Positions 1 to 7,584 of a stretch of 64,000 nt of DNA are shown here, one piece after another (positions within the stretch are counted from its first letter, which is position 1; each line of letters opens with the position of its first letter). The stretch is taken from contig DATBJJ010000003.1 of NCBI GenBank assembly GCA_036556425.1, positions 11,373-75,372 of the forward strand. Direction: 5' to 3'. The notes beneath the pieces are model-generated. The model made no database searches. It worked only from the letters and a program-made list of their open reading frames with translations, and had not been told where the DNA came from. Position numbers and translations under genes: made by a program. Origin of the DNA: DATBJJ01 sp036556425. Lineage in GTDB: Bacteria; Acidobacteriota; Vicinamibacteria; Vicinamibacterales; 2-12-FULL-66-21.

Positions 1-579
1 CACGTCGATGATCTCCGCTTGAACGCCCGCCGTCACCGGATGGACGCTCGTCGCGACCAATCCGATGGTCGTCGTGCCGCGATACATGTCGCCGACGGCG
101 TTCACGTTCGCGCCGGCGTCGATCAACCGTTGAGCGATCCGCGCGGCATTCTTGGGCGTCTTCTGACGAAACCCTTCGACGCCGTTGGCGCCCACGTACA
201 GCAGGAGCGTCGAGTGGTGCGCGCGCGGCGAGCGCGCGTGAACGAGCTCGGGATGCGCGCGAAGCAGACCGTCGAGCGTGGCTTCATCGCCGCGGACGAT
301 CGCATCGACGGCCGCCTCGAATCGAGCGGTTGGAGATGATTCGTCGGCGCGCTCTCGTGCGAACACCGCGAACTCGTCCCATGTCGAGAAATTGTTCTTC
401 TCGGCAATGATCGATTTGATATCGCTCGATGAGAAATGCGGCGGAAGCCCCTCGATCCCCGACGCCTCGAGCGCGCCTTGCCGAAGCACCGCCTCGTTCT
501 CGCGAAACAACGTTTCGAGGGCGGCGACGTCGCCCGCGATGATGGCTCGCTCGGCGAGCGCATTGATTTCGGGGTTCAC
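1..579 (-). CDS. Ankyrin-repeat-like protein, C-terminus beyond window edge
   Basis: This frame is open from a GTG at 577-579 down to base 1 with no stop, so about 193 N-terminal residues are visible and the gene is cut by the window. The protein starts VNPEINALAERAI and contains helical, ankyrin-like segments such as DEATLDGLLRAHPELVHARS and ARIAQRLIDAGANVNAVGD; the phrase LIDAGANVNA is a typical ankyrin signature. Ankyrin proteins bind other proteins; no substrate can be named. No signal peptide is visible. The proposed start lies inside a GGGTTCAC tandem repeat and has no good ribosome binding site, so the true start is uncertain. It is co-directional with the bacilliredoxin gene upstream, with 60 bp of repeat between them. 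Confidence 0.7.
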   Translation of the reverse strand, partial: MNPEINALAERAIIAGDVAALETLFRENEAVLRQGALEASGIEGLPPHFSSSDIKSIIAEKNNFSTWDEFAVFARERADESSPTARFEAAVDAIVRGDEATLDGLLRAHPELVHARSPRAHHSTLLLYVGANGVEGFRQKTPKNAARIAQRLIDAGANVNAVGDMYRGTTTIGLVATSVHPVTAGVQAEIIDV

Positions 580-660
580 GGGTTCAAGGGTTCAAGGGTT
601 CAAGGGTTCACGGGTTCACGGGTTCACGGGTTCACGGGTTCATGGGTTCACGGGTTCATG
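572..660. repeat. 8-bp tandem repeat GGGTTCAC, about 11 copies
   Basis: The unit GGGTTCAC, with variants GGGTTCAA and GGGTTCAT, is repeated without spacers for about 89 bp. Read on the minus strand, the array encodes the last residues and stop codon of the bacilliredoxin gene (HEPVNP) and the GTG start of the ankyrin gene. The same unit recurs at 13251-13372. Confidence 0.95.
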
Positions 661-1080
661 CGGCGCGCAGAATTTGTCGAAGGCCTGCGTGAGCGCGGTT
701 GCGATGTTCTCGGCGCTTTGATTCTCGATCTGGCGGCGCTCCATCATGTACAGCAACTGGCCGTCGCGCAGGATCGCGATCGATGGCGAGGACGGCGGGT
801 ACGGCGCGAAGTAGCTGCGGGCGCGATCCGTGGCCTCGATGTCGCCGCCGGCGAATACGGTTCCCACGACGTCGGGCTTGACGGAGTGCTGCAGGGCGAG
901 CGCGATTCCCGGTCGCGCCTTGCCGGCGGCACAGCCGCACATCGAGTTCACGACGACCATCACCGTGCCTGGCGTCTGGCGAACCAGCGTATCGACGTCC
1001 GTGGGGGTGCGCAGCTCGCGCACGCCGAGCCGCGTCAGCTCCTGCCGCATGGGGCCGATGAACGATTCCGGATAGGGCAT
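640..1080 (-). CDS. BrxA/BrxB-family bacilliredoxin
   Basis: 146 aa thioredoxin-fold protein of the BrxA/BrxB (YphP) family. In Firmicutes these proteins remove bacillithiol from S-thiolated cytosolic proteins. The family CGC active site is seen at residues 48-50 within VVVNSMCGCAAG, followed by the conserved ARPGIALAL stretch. Length matches the family (about 145 aa). The ATG at 1080 is preceded on the minus strand by AGGAG with good spacing. The last residues, HEPVNP, and the stop are encoded by the GGGTTCAC repeat, so the original C-terminus may have been altered by repeat expansion. The gene lies 25 bp downstream of the AlkX-like gene and is probably co-transcribed with it. Family assignment is firm; the physiological thiol in this organism is unknown. 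Confidence 0.9.
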   Translation of the reverse strand: MPYPESFIGPMRQELTRLGVRELRTPTDVDTLVRQTPGTVMVVVNSMCGCAAGKARPGIALALQHSVKPDVVGTVFAGGDIEATDRARSYFAPYPPSSPSIAILRDGQLLYMMERRQIENQSAENIATALTQAFDKFCAPHEPVNP

Positions 1081-1105
1081 GCTGTCTCTCCTCTCGGTAT
1101 TCTAT

Positions 1106-2185
1106 TCAAAGACGCAGAAACGTCCGGATGCGATCCAGCTCCGCGTCCAACCCGCGAGCGAACGACGGATCGGCCGGCCGCTTCGAGACGTAGCCAAGCT
1201 GCGCGCGAAGCGCGCCCTTCTCGACGGAGAGATTGCCCCATCCGATGACGCGGTCGCGCCAGAGCAGCGGCAGCGCGTAATACCCGAGCTTGCGCTTGGC
1301 CACCGGGGTGTAGGCCTCGAATCGATAGGCCCACCCCCAGAGGATCTCGAACCGGCCGCGATCCCAGACGATCGGATCGAAGGGCGACAGGAGCCGAACG
1401 GCATCGTCCGGCGCGTCGCGCGGCAGCCGCTCGGCGCTCGGCCAATACCAATCGTCGCCGTCGACGCGCGCGTGCGCGAGGCGCTCCTTCGCGCGCTTCA
1501 ACGCGCCACGAAGATCGCCGCGCAAGTGCGGAGCGCCATAGCGAAGACGGTTCACGAGGACGGCCAGGCCGAGCCGCGTGAGCGGCGCGTAGGGACGGAC
1601 CGCGAGGTCCACGAGCGCATCCATTTGCGCTCTCTCCGCGGTCCGATCGGCCGGACGCGGCGCGTGCTCGTGCGCGGCGTAGATCCGGATTCCGCGATCC
1701 CGCTTCACGACGCGAAGCAGCCCGCGATAGTGCATCAACGTCATCAGATGGGTGGTCGCGTTCGATGAGCCTCCCCAGAAGTTGGTGACGCGGCCGTGCG
1801 CAAAGTGGTCGTCGACCTCGCGCGGGTGCACTTCGCCCCGCTCACGGACGAACGCGAGTAACGCCGCCGCTTTCGTGTTGCTCGATCGGCTCCAGGGCAG
1901 CGGACCGCCGCGCGGGTGCATCAACGCATGCGCGGCGCGCGGCATGAAGCCGTAGTTGACGAAGAAGTCCTCTTCGACGTCGAGATCGGGATAGCGGCGC
2001 TCGAGATCGCCCGCTCGATACCTGGCGACGCGATGCCGGAGCGTCAGGTCCTGCGCTCGTGCAGGCGAGCGGATCGGATCCGCCTGCACGAATCCGAGCT
2101 TCTCGATCGCTCGTTGGATCGTCGTCGGCCGGAACAGCGTTCGCCGGACGGCGTACCGCCGCAGGTCATCGAGCGTGATCGGCAT
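1106..2185 (-). CDS. YcaQ/AlkX-like winged-helix DNA glycosylase family protein
   Basis: 359 aa protein of the HTH_42 (YcaQ/AlkZ) superfamily, whose studied members are DNA glycosylases acting on bulky alkylated bases or interstrand crosslinks. Residues 33-37 read VQADP, giving Q34-A-D36, which fits the Q-x-D catalytic motif described for the AlkX/YcaQ branch rather than the Q-x-Q of AlkZ. The C-terminal signature LLSPFDPIVWDR followed by YRFEAYTPVAKRKLGYY is also typical. Full length for the family, no signal peptide, presumably cytoplasmic. It sits 19 bp after the TonB receptor gene and 25 bp before the bacilliredoxin gene on the same strand, consistent with one transcript. Glycosylase activity is inferred from the family. 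Confidence 0.85.
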   Translation of the reverse strand: MPITLDDLRRYAVRRTLFRPTTIQRAIEKLGFVQADPIRSPARAQDLTLRHRVARYRAGDLERRYPDLDVEEDFFVNYGFMPRAAHALMHPRGGPLPWSRSSNTKAAALLAFVRERGEVHPREVDDHFAHGRVTNFWGGSSNATTHLMTLMHYRGLLRVVKRDRGIRIYAAHEHAPRPADRTAERAQMDALVDLAVRPYAPLTRLGLAVLVNRLRYGAPHLRGDLRGALKRAKERLAHARVDGDDWYWPSAERLPRDAPDDAVRLLSPFDPIVWDRGRFEILWGWAYRFEAYTPVAKRKLGYYALPLLWRDRVIGWGNLSVEKGALRAQLGYVSKRPADPSFARGLDAELDRIRTFLRL

Positions 2186-2204
2186 ACGTCAGCCGTGACA
2201 CCTC

Positions 2205-4001
2205 TCACCTCGACGACGAGAGCCGGACCCCGGCGGAGATCCACCGGCCCGGCATCGCCACGCCGAGGATCTCCTGATACGAGCGATCGAAGAGGTTGGC
2301 GGCATCGACGACGACCGTGACGCGCCCCACGGGGCGCGAGGCGCGAAGATCCACCGTGGCGTACGAACGTCCGTCGTTCCGCCGCGTCCACGCGATGCGC
2401 GGTCCGACGTCGACGGCAAACGGCGCGCGGACCAATCCGGAGAGAACGAGATTGTGCGCCGCGAACTCGAGGACGTATTTCGACAGAAAGCCGGTCAATG
2501 CGTTCGCATCGTTGTCGAGCAGCGTGTATTGCGCATCCAGCATGCCGGTCGTCCCGATCGCGCGGCGGACGCCGAGCTCCAGACCCTGACCGGAGACCCG
2601 CCGCACGTTGGTCGTCCGCCAACGTTCCGCGAGCGACGGGCGCGTCCAGTCGATGACGTCGCGGTCGCGGCGCAGGAAGACCGTCGCGCGCGCCATCGTG
2701 TGCGACGCGGCGATCCAATCGATGCCGGCCTCCGTGTTCCACCCGCGCTCCGGCGTGAGATCGCTCCGCGCCTGATGGTTGGGATCCTGATAGTAGAGCT
2801 CGGTGAATGTGGGAACTCGAAACGCGTGACCCGCGGATGCGCGAACGCTCACGCCCGAGCGGAGCGCGGCGCGCAGCCCAATTGACGGACTCCACGCGTC
2901 GCCGAACCGCGAATACGCGTCGTAGCGAAGTCCCGGATAGAGAATCACGCGGTCGCCGGCGCGCGCCTGCAACTCGACGAAAGCGCTGGCGCGCCGGAAC
3001 GAGCGATCTCCGAGGTTGCTCGAGTCGATCCAATCGCCGCCGACTTCCGTGCCCGCGCTCGCGCGAAGCCGCGATCCGAGCGTCCGGTTGGATTTGACGA
3101 GGATCGTCACCGCGTGCGTGCGGTGAAAGTTCTCGGCGACGCCGGGACGATTCCTGTCGTACAGGAAATGATCTCCGTGCGAGCGATATTGCGCTTGCGC
3201 CGTTCCCCGCCAGGACGAGATCTTGAACCCCTGCGTGAGCGCCACGGCCGTTTGATCCGTCGTCTCCCGCGACTGCGAGGGCCCGTAGAAACCGTCAGCG
3301 CCGAAGTCTTTTCGTACGACGCCGAAGAACAAGCGCGTGAAGGCGCCAATCGCGGTGCGCGTCGACGCCGCGAACGTCTCGAAGTCGCGGTCGACGTCGA
3401 ATCCGGATGAACGCGCGGCTTCCGCGGCCATCGAATGCTTGATCTGTCTGCCGCCGAAGGCGACTCGGGCCCTTCCGCCGGCGAGGCCGTGCTCGCCTCC
3501 AAACACCGCCGCGTTCGTCCCCGCGTCCGGCGCACGCGTGATGATGTTGACCGTCCCGCCGAAGGCATCGGCGCCAAACAGCGACGAGCCCGCGCCGAGG
3601 AGCACCTCGACGCGCTCGATGTCGTCCAGCGTCAACGGCACGTCGCTGTTGTGGTGCCCCGACTGCGCGTCGTTCATCCGCACGCCGTCGATGAGCACGA
3701 GCGTCTGCCCGAAGCTCGCGCCGCGAATCGCGAGGTCCGCCTGCAGCTGCGGCCCGCGCGCGCGCACGTCGACGCTCGACGCGAAGCGCAGCAGATCGTC
3801 GATGGATCGGACGGGGAGCTTGGCAATTTCCGCCCGCGTGATCACCCACACCGCTCGGCCGACGGTCTCGAACGGAATCGGCTCAGCGGAACCCGTCACG
3901 ATGACCGACTCGTGGAGCGACGGCTGCGCGGCGGACGGGATCGCGTGCGCGGATATTGCCGCAGACAAGAGCGCGAGGGATGCACCTCTCCTGAGAATCA
4001 T
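2205..4001 (-). CDS. TonB-dependent outer-membrane receptor, BtuB-like
   Basis: 598 aa. An N-terminal signal peptide (MILRRGASLALLSAAIS, cleavage near AIPSAAQ) is followed by a TonB-box-like VIVTGSAEPI, a plug domain (about residues 45-155, with LLRFASSVDVRARG, IRGASFGQTLVLIDGVRMND and GADAFGGTVNIITR) and a beta barrel to the end. Plug sequence and size match the BtuB/cobalamin-type receptors, which import ligands with energy from TonB-ExbBD. No cobalamin riboswitch is recognisable upstream: only 51 bp separates its start from the divergent gene at 4053. The ATG at 4001 was chosen because it begins the signal peptide, although the frame is open further upstream across the divergent gene. Ligand identity is not proven. 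Confidence 0.88.
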   Translation of the reverse strand: MILRRGASLALLSAAISAHAIPSAAQPSLHESVIVTGSAEPIPFETVGRAVWVITRAEIAKLPVRSIDDLLRFASSVDVRARGPQLQADLAIRGASFGQTLVLIDGVRMNDAQSGHHNSDVPLTLDDIERVEVLLGAGSSLFGADAFGGTVNIITRAPDAGTNAAVFGGEHGLAGGRARVAFGGRQIKHSMAAEAARSSGFDVDRDFETFAASTRTAIGAFTRLFFGVVRKDFGADGFYGPSQSRETTDQTAVALTQGFKISSWRGTAQAQYRSHGDHFLYDRNRPGVAENFHRTHAVTILVKSNRTLGSRLRASAGTEVGGDWIDSSNLGDRSFRRASAFVELQARAGDRVILYPGLRYDAYSRFGDAWSPSIGLRAALRSGVSVRASAGHAFRVPTFTELYYQDPNHQARSDLTPERGWNTEAGIDWIAASHTMARATVFLRRDRDVIDWTRPSLAERWRTTNVRRVSGQGLELGVRRAIGTTGMLDAQYTLLDNDANALTGFLSKYVLEFAAHNLVLSGLVRAPFAVDVGPRIAWTRRNDGRSYATVDLRASRPVGRVTVVVDAANLFDRSYQEILGVAMPGRWISAGVRLSSSR

Positions 4002-4037
4002 GACCGGCCATTCTACGGCAATCGCGCGGACGTCGAC

Positions 4038-4043
4038 TATGAT
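4038..4043 (+). promoter_or_regulatory. -10-like TATGAT, probable leaderless start
   Basis: TATGAT ends 9 nt before the ATG at 4053 and there is no Shine-Dalgarno sequence, so transcription would begin at or within a few bases of the start codon. No clear -35 is visible. Confidence 0.4.
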
Positions 4044-4052
4044 CGCGCTTTC

Positions 4053-4886
4053 ATGATCGACTCGCCGCTCGCTCCTGTCGTGACGGCGCCGCTCTTTCCG
4101 GAGCTGGATCGCGAGCTCGTCGTGCTTCTCGAGTCGCTGACGCCGGACGAGTGGGAGCGCCGCACGATCGTGCCGAAGTGGAACGTGAGACAGATCGCGG
4201 CGCACTTGCTCGACACGGCGCTGCGGCGCTTGTCGTTCGGCCGCGATCGCACGGTGCTGCAGCCTCCGCCCGGCGGAGATCTCGTCGGCCTCGTGAACGC
4301 GCTGAACGCCGAAGGCGTCGCGGTGTACGGCCGCTGCAGCCCGCGAGTGCTGATCGCGATGACACGCATTGCGGTGAATGAACTGTCGGAATATTTCGCC
4401 GAGCTCGATCCGTTCGCGCCCGCGTCGATCGGCGTGAGCTGGGCCGGCGAGGAGCGATCGCTCAACTGGTTCGACGTCGCTCGCGAGTTCACGGAGCGCT
4501 GGCACCATCAACAGCAGATCCGTCTCGCGACCGACCGCCCCGGCATCATGACGCCGCGGCTCTACGCGCCGGTCTTGGAGTGCTTCATGCGCGCGCTCCC
4601 GCATGGCTATCGCAACGTCTCCGCCGCGATCGGCGACGTCGCTCGAGTTCACGTCCCTGGCGACTGCGGCGGCACGTGGCATCTTCAACGAACGTCAGAC
4701 GCCTGGGCACTCGTTCCACACGTCGATCCCAACCGCATCGTCGCCTCGACGACGATCCCTGCCGACATCGCGTGGCGCATCTTCACGAAGGGCATCACGC
4801 CCGTTGCCGCGCGCGAGCTCACCTCCATCGACGGCGACGTCCGGATCGGCTCCGCCGCGTTGAGCACGATCGCGATCGTCGGATGA
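4053..4886 (+). CDS. DinB/maleylpyruvate isomerase N-terminal-domain protein
   Basis: 277 aa cytoplasmic protein. The first half resembles the DinB-like four-helix fold of mycothiol-dependent maleylpyruvate isomerases: LDRELVVLLESLTPDEWERR, then W-N-V-R-Q-I-A-A-H-L with the usual first metal-ligand histidine, and FTERWHHQQQIR carrying a second histidine cluster. The C-terminal half (from about residue 190) resembles the SCP2-like MDMPI C-terminal domain, ending with GDVRIGSAALSTIAIVG. The real substrate is unknown; many such genes lie in organisms that lack mycothiol. The ATG at 4053 was chosen because homology begins there and an appropriately placed -10 precedes it; the frame is open upstream but overlaps the divergent receptor gene. 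Confidence 0.75.
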   Translation: MIDSPLAPVVTAPLFPELDRELVVLLESLTPDEWERRTIVPKWNVRQIAAHLLDTALRRLSFGRDRTVLQPPPGGDLVGLVNALNAEGVAVYGRCSPRVLIAMTRIAVNELSEYFAELDPFAPASIGVSWAGEERSLNWFDVAREFTERWHHQQQIRLATDRPGIMTPRLYAPVLECFMRALPHGYRNVSAAIGDVARVHVPGDCGGTWHLQRTSDAWALVPHVDPNRIVASTTIPADIAWRIFTKGITPVAARELTSIDGDVRIGSAALSTIAIVG

Positions 4887-5012
4887 AGGTCCGGCTAATG
4901 AGGTTCGGCTGAAGCCGGACGCTACAGCGGCGTGAGCTCAGCGGCGTCGCGGCCGCGATGTTGCATCACTCGCGTCGCCGCTGCGGCCTTTCATCCCGGA
5001 GGAAAACGTCAC

Positions 5013-7121
5013 GTGTTCCGTCGCCAGAGGGAATCTTCACTGTATGTCCGTCCGCTGTACACACTAGTTCTGCTCTCGCTTGCCGTCGTGCTCGGTCTGC
5101 AGCCGAGCCGCGGGAGCTCGGCTTTTCAGTCGGCTGTTACGCTCGTGAGAGGTCCGTACTTGCATCAGGTCGGCGCGACGAGCGCCGTCGTTGTCTGGGC
5201 CACGCGCGAGACGGGTGCGGCAAGCGTGCAATACCGACCGGGTGCCAGCGGCGCGTTCGAGAGCGCTGCGGCGACGACGGTACTGCGCTCGTCGTCGTCG
5301 ACGGGCGTGCCGACGTACTATCAGCACGAGGCCACGCTGACGGGGCTGAGTCCGTCCACGACCTACCAGTACGACTTGCGCGTCGGCGCGGGCGATCCAA
5401 CGCCGAGCGTCGTCGATCAGTTCCGCACCGCGCCGGCGGATGGAACCGGAACGATCAGATTCGTTGCGTTCGGCGACAGCGGCAACGGCTCCACGGCGCA
5501 GGGACAAGTCGCGTCGCTGCTCGATGCGGCGACATTCGACTTCGCGATTCACACGGGAGACATCGCGTACGGCCAGGGAACGTACGCGCAATTCGATTCG
5601 TTCTTCTTCCCGTACTACCGCGACTGGCTGCGGCATGCGGCGATCTTCCCGTCGATCGGGAACCACGAAGACATGACCGGGTCCGCGACGCCGTACCGCA
5701 CGCTCTTCGCATTGCCGAGGGACGGCGCGAGCGCCGCGTTCCCGAACAACGCCGAGCGCTTCTACAGCTTCGACTACGGCCCGGTTCACTTCATCGCGCT
5801 CGACACCGAGGCCGCGTTCCTGAACACCGCGCGCCGGCAGGAGCAGGTCGCGTGGCTCACGAGCGATCTTCAGTCGTCGCAGGATCGGCCGTGGCGGGTC
5901 GTGTTCTTCCACCGCCCGCCCTACAACTCAGGCATGGAGCACGGATCCGATCTGACGATCCGCCAAACGTTCGGCCCGCTCTTCGAGCACTACAACGTTC
6001 AGCTCGTGCTCAACGGCCACGAGCATCACTACGAGCGTTCTGCGCCGTGGCGCGAGAGCACGAACGTCGATCGTCAAGCCGTGACGTATGTCGTCACCGG
6101 CGGCGGGGGCGCGACGCCGCACCCGACCGGACGCAGCGCCTGGACCGCGTTCTCGCGCTCGGCCAACCACTACGTCCGGGCGACGATGACGGCATCGGAT
6201 CTCACGCTCGAAGCGGTCGGCACGAACGGCGCGGTCTTCGATCGCTTCACCCTGAATCGCGCGCTCCAAGAATCGGACGCGGCGGCGCCGCAGGTCGCGA
6301 TCGATTCGCCGGCCGCGGGCGCCGTGTTGAGCGGCGTCGAAACCGTCGACGTGACGGCCGACGACGACAGCCGAGTGGAGAAGGTAGATTTGCTGGTCGA
6401 TGGTCAGCTGCGCTCGATCGATCTCGCGGCGCCATACTCGTTCCCGCTGGACACGACCACGTTGAGCAACGGGTCGCATACGCTGCAGGCGCGCGCGCAC
6501 GACATCGACGGCCGGCGCACCACCGCGTCGCGGACGGTCACGGTGTCGAACGGTCTCTCGCCGGACGACATCGTCTTCTACGCGTCGGAGGCGCCAGTGC
6601 GCGTGGGATCCTGGAGGGTCGTCGCTGACTCCGCGGCCGCCGGCGGCCAGCGGCTCGAGCAGCCGGAGGCGGGCGCCGCGACGATCGATCCGCCGCTCGC
6701 GAATCCGGCGCACTACGTCGAGATTCCCGTCACAGTCCAGGCGGACCGTAACTATCGCATCTGGCTGCGCATGAAAGCGGCCGGAAACTCCGGCTACAGC
6801 GATTCGGTCTGGGTGCAGGCGTCCGGCACCGTCGACGCGAGCGGCGCCGCGATCTACCGGATCGGATCGACCTCGGCCACGCGGGTCAATCTGCAGGACT
6901 GCAGCGGGTGCTCGGTGAGCGGCTGGGGTTGGCAGGACAACGGCTACGGCACCGGCGTGCTCGGTCCGGCGCTGCGCTTCGCAACGGGCGGCACGCACAC
7001 GATTCGCATCCAGGCACGCGAGGACGGGGTGTCAATCGATCAGGTCGTGCTGTCGCCGTCGACGTACTTGAACTCGTCGCCTGGCGCGCTGAAGAACGAC
7101 ACGACGATTCTAGGACGCTGA
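5013..7121 (+). CDS. Secreted purple-acid-phosphatase-like metallophosphoesterase
   Basis: 702 aa. Domains in order: signal anchor (about 12-38), purple acid phosphatase N-terminal/fibronectin-like domain (about 43-140, LVRGPYLHQVGATSAVVVWA), calcineurin-like phosphoesterase (about 150-370), bacterial Ig-like domain (about 400-485, DSPAAGAVLSGVETVDVTAD) and a C-terminal galactose-binding-like domain (about 490-685). Metal-site motifs are present: GDSGNGS, HTGDIAYG, GNHE and NGHEHHYER. It should hydrolyse phosphate esters outside the cytoplasm, with the accessory domains probably binding polysaccharide or surface. GTG at 5013 was chosen because GGAGG lies 10 nt upstream; an in-frame GTG at 4932 is an alternative. 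The stop is followed directly by an inverted repeat. Confidence 0.85.
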   Translation: MFRRQRESSLYVRPLYTLVLLSLAVVLGLQPSRGSSAFQSAVTLVRGPYLHQVGATSAVVVWATRETGAASVQYRPGASGAFESAAATTVLRSSSSTGVPTYYQHEATLTGLSPSTTYQYDLRVGAGDPTPSVVDQFRTAPADGTGTIRFVAFGDSGNGSTAQGQVASLLDAATFDFAIHTGDIAYGQGTYAQFDSFFFPYYRDWLRHAAIFPSIGNHEDMTGSATPYRTLFALPRDGASAAFPNNAERFYSFDYGPVHFIALDTEAAFLNTARRQEQVAWLTSDLQSSQDRPWRVVFFHRPPYNSGMEHGSDLTIRQTFGPLFEHYNVQLVLNGHEHHYERSAPWRESTNVDRQAVTYVVTGGGGATPHPTGRSAWTAFSRSANHYVRATMTASDLTLEAVGTNGAVFDRFTLNRALQESDAAAPQVAIDSPAAGAVLSGVETVDVTADDDSRVEKVDLLVDGQLRSIDLAAPYSFPLDTTTLSNGSHTLQARAHDIDGRRTTASRTVTVSNGLSPDDIVFYASEAPVRVGSWRVVADSAAAGGQRLEQPEAGAATIDPPLANPAHYVEIPVTVQADRNYRIWLRMKAAGNSGYSDSVWVQASGTVDASGAAIYRIGSTSATRVNLQDCSGCSVSGWGWQDNGYGTGVLGPALRFATGGTHTIRIQAREDGVSIDQVVLSPSTYLNSSPGALKNDTTILGR

Positions 7122-7178
7122 TCGCGCGGATTGCGCGGTCGATCCGCGTAATCCGCCACAATCCGCGCGATCCGCGTC
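7121..7178 (+). terminator. GC-rich inverted repeat after the phosphatase gene
   Basis: ATCGCGCGGATTGCGCGG is mirrored by ATCCGCGCGAT about 25 bp later, with extra internal GATCCGCGTAATCCGC repeats. It can fold into a stem right after the stop codon, but has no T-tract. The same CGCGGAT words occur at 57340-57570. Confidence 0.4.
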
Positions 7179-7210
7179 TTCCGGGAATGGATCTTGCTCG
7201 TATCCGCGTC

Positions 7211-7447
7211 ATGACGATACGGCAACAGGTCGTTCAGTATGGACAGCGCCGCATCACCCGGCGGCTGCTGCGCGCCGCGCCGTGGCTTGGCGGCGTCGTG
7301 GCGCTCGCGACGCTCGGCGCCGCGATTCGCCGCAAAGGCGCACTGCGCGGATCGGTCGACACGATGCTCGACTTCATTCCGTTCGTCGGCGGCGTGAAAA
7401 ACACGGTTGAGATCGTGCGAGGCAGAGACCTGCTGCGCGATCGTTGA
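7211..7447 (+). CDS. Small hypothetical protein with hydrophobic centre
   Basis: 78 aa when started at ATG 7211 (MTIRQQVVQYGQRR); an in-frame ATG at 7187 would add eight residues. The protein has a basic N-terminus, one hydrophobic segment (APWLGGVVALATLGAAI) and a C-terminal half, SVDTMLDFIPFVGGVKNTVE followed by a charged tail. The pattern of a single membrane-like helix followed by a Gly-Pro-containing amphipathic segment looks protein-coding rather than random, and it does not overlap another gene. No family is recognised and no function is proposed. It is bounded by an inverted repeat upstream and by the CCGCTGT array immediately after its stop codon. Confidence 0.5.
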   Translation: MTIRQQVVQYGQRRITRRLLRAAPWLGGVVALATLGAAIRRKGALRGSVDTMLDFIPFVGGVKNTVEIVRGRDLLRDR

Positions 7448-7449
7448 AC

Positions 7450-7576
7450 TCCGCTGTCCGCTGCCCGCTTTCCGCTGTCCGCTGTCCGCTGTCCGCTGTC
7501 CGCTGTCCGCTAAGAGCATGAGACCTAGTCGATCGACTGCGATCTGAACGTTCTCAGCGGACAGCGGTCAGCGGAC
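7450..7576. repeat. 7-bp tandem repeat CCGCTGT with inverted partner
   Basis: CCGCTGT is repeated about nine times at 7450-7512, and its reverse complement appears as CAGCGGACAGCGGTCAGCGG at about 7554-7573. The whole can fold into a large hairpin between the convergent small gene and the Oar-like receptor gene, and may serve as a bidirectional terminator. Confidence 0.85.
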
Positions 7577-7584
7577 CGCGACCG

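Noticed and set aside
572..660. Repeat arrays considered as CRISPR
   Set aside because: Units are 7-11 bp, contiguous and without spacers; no cas genes are present. The same holds for 7450-7576, 13251-13372 and 63896-64000.
3435..4052. Upstream extension of the DinB-like protein frame
   Set aside because: It overlaps the divergent TonB receptor start and encodes Arg-rich non-homologous sequence; homology and a -10 signal support ATG 4053.
4002..4052. Cobalamin riboswitch expected before a BtuB-like receptor
   Set aside because: Only 51 bp is available before the divergent gene, and no B12-box-like sequence is seen.
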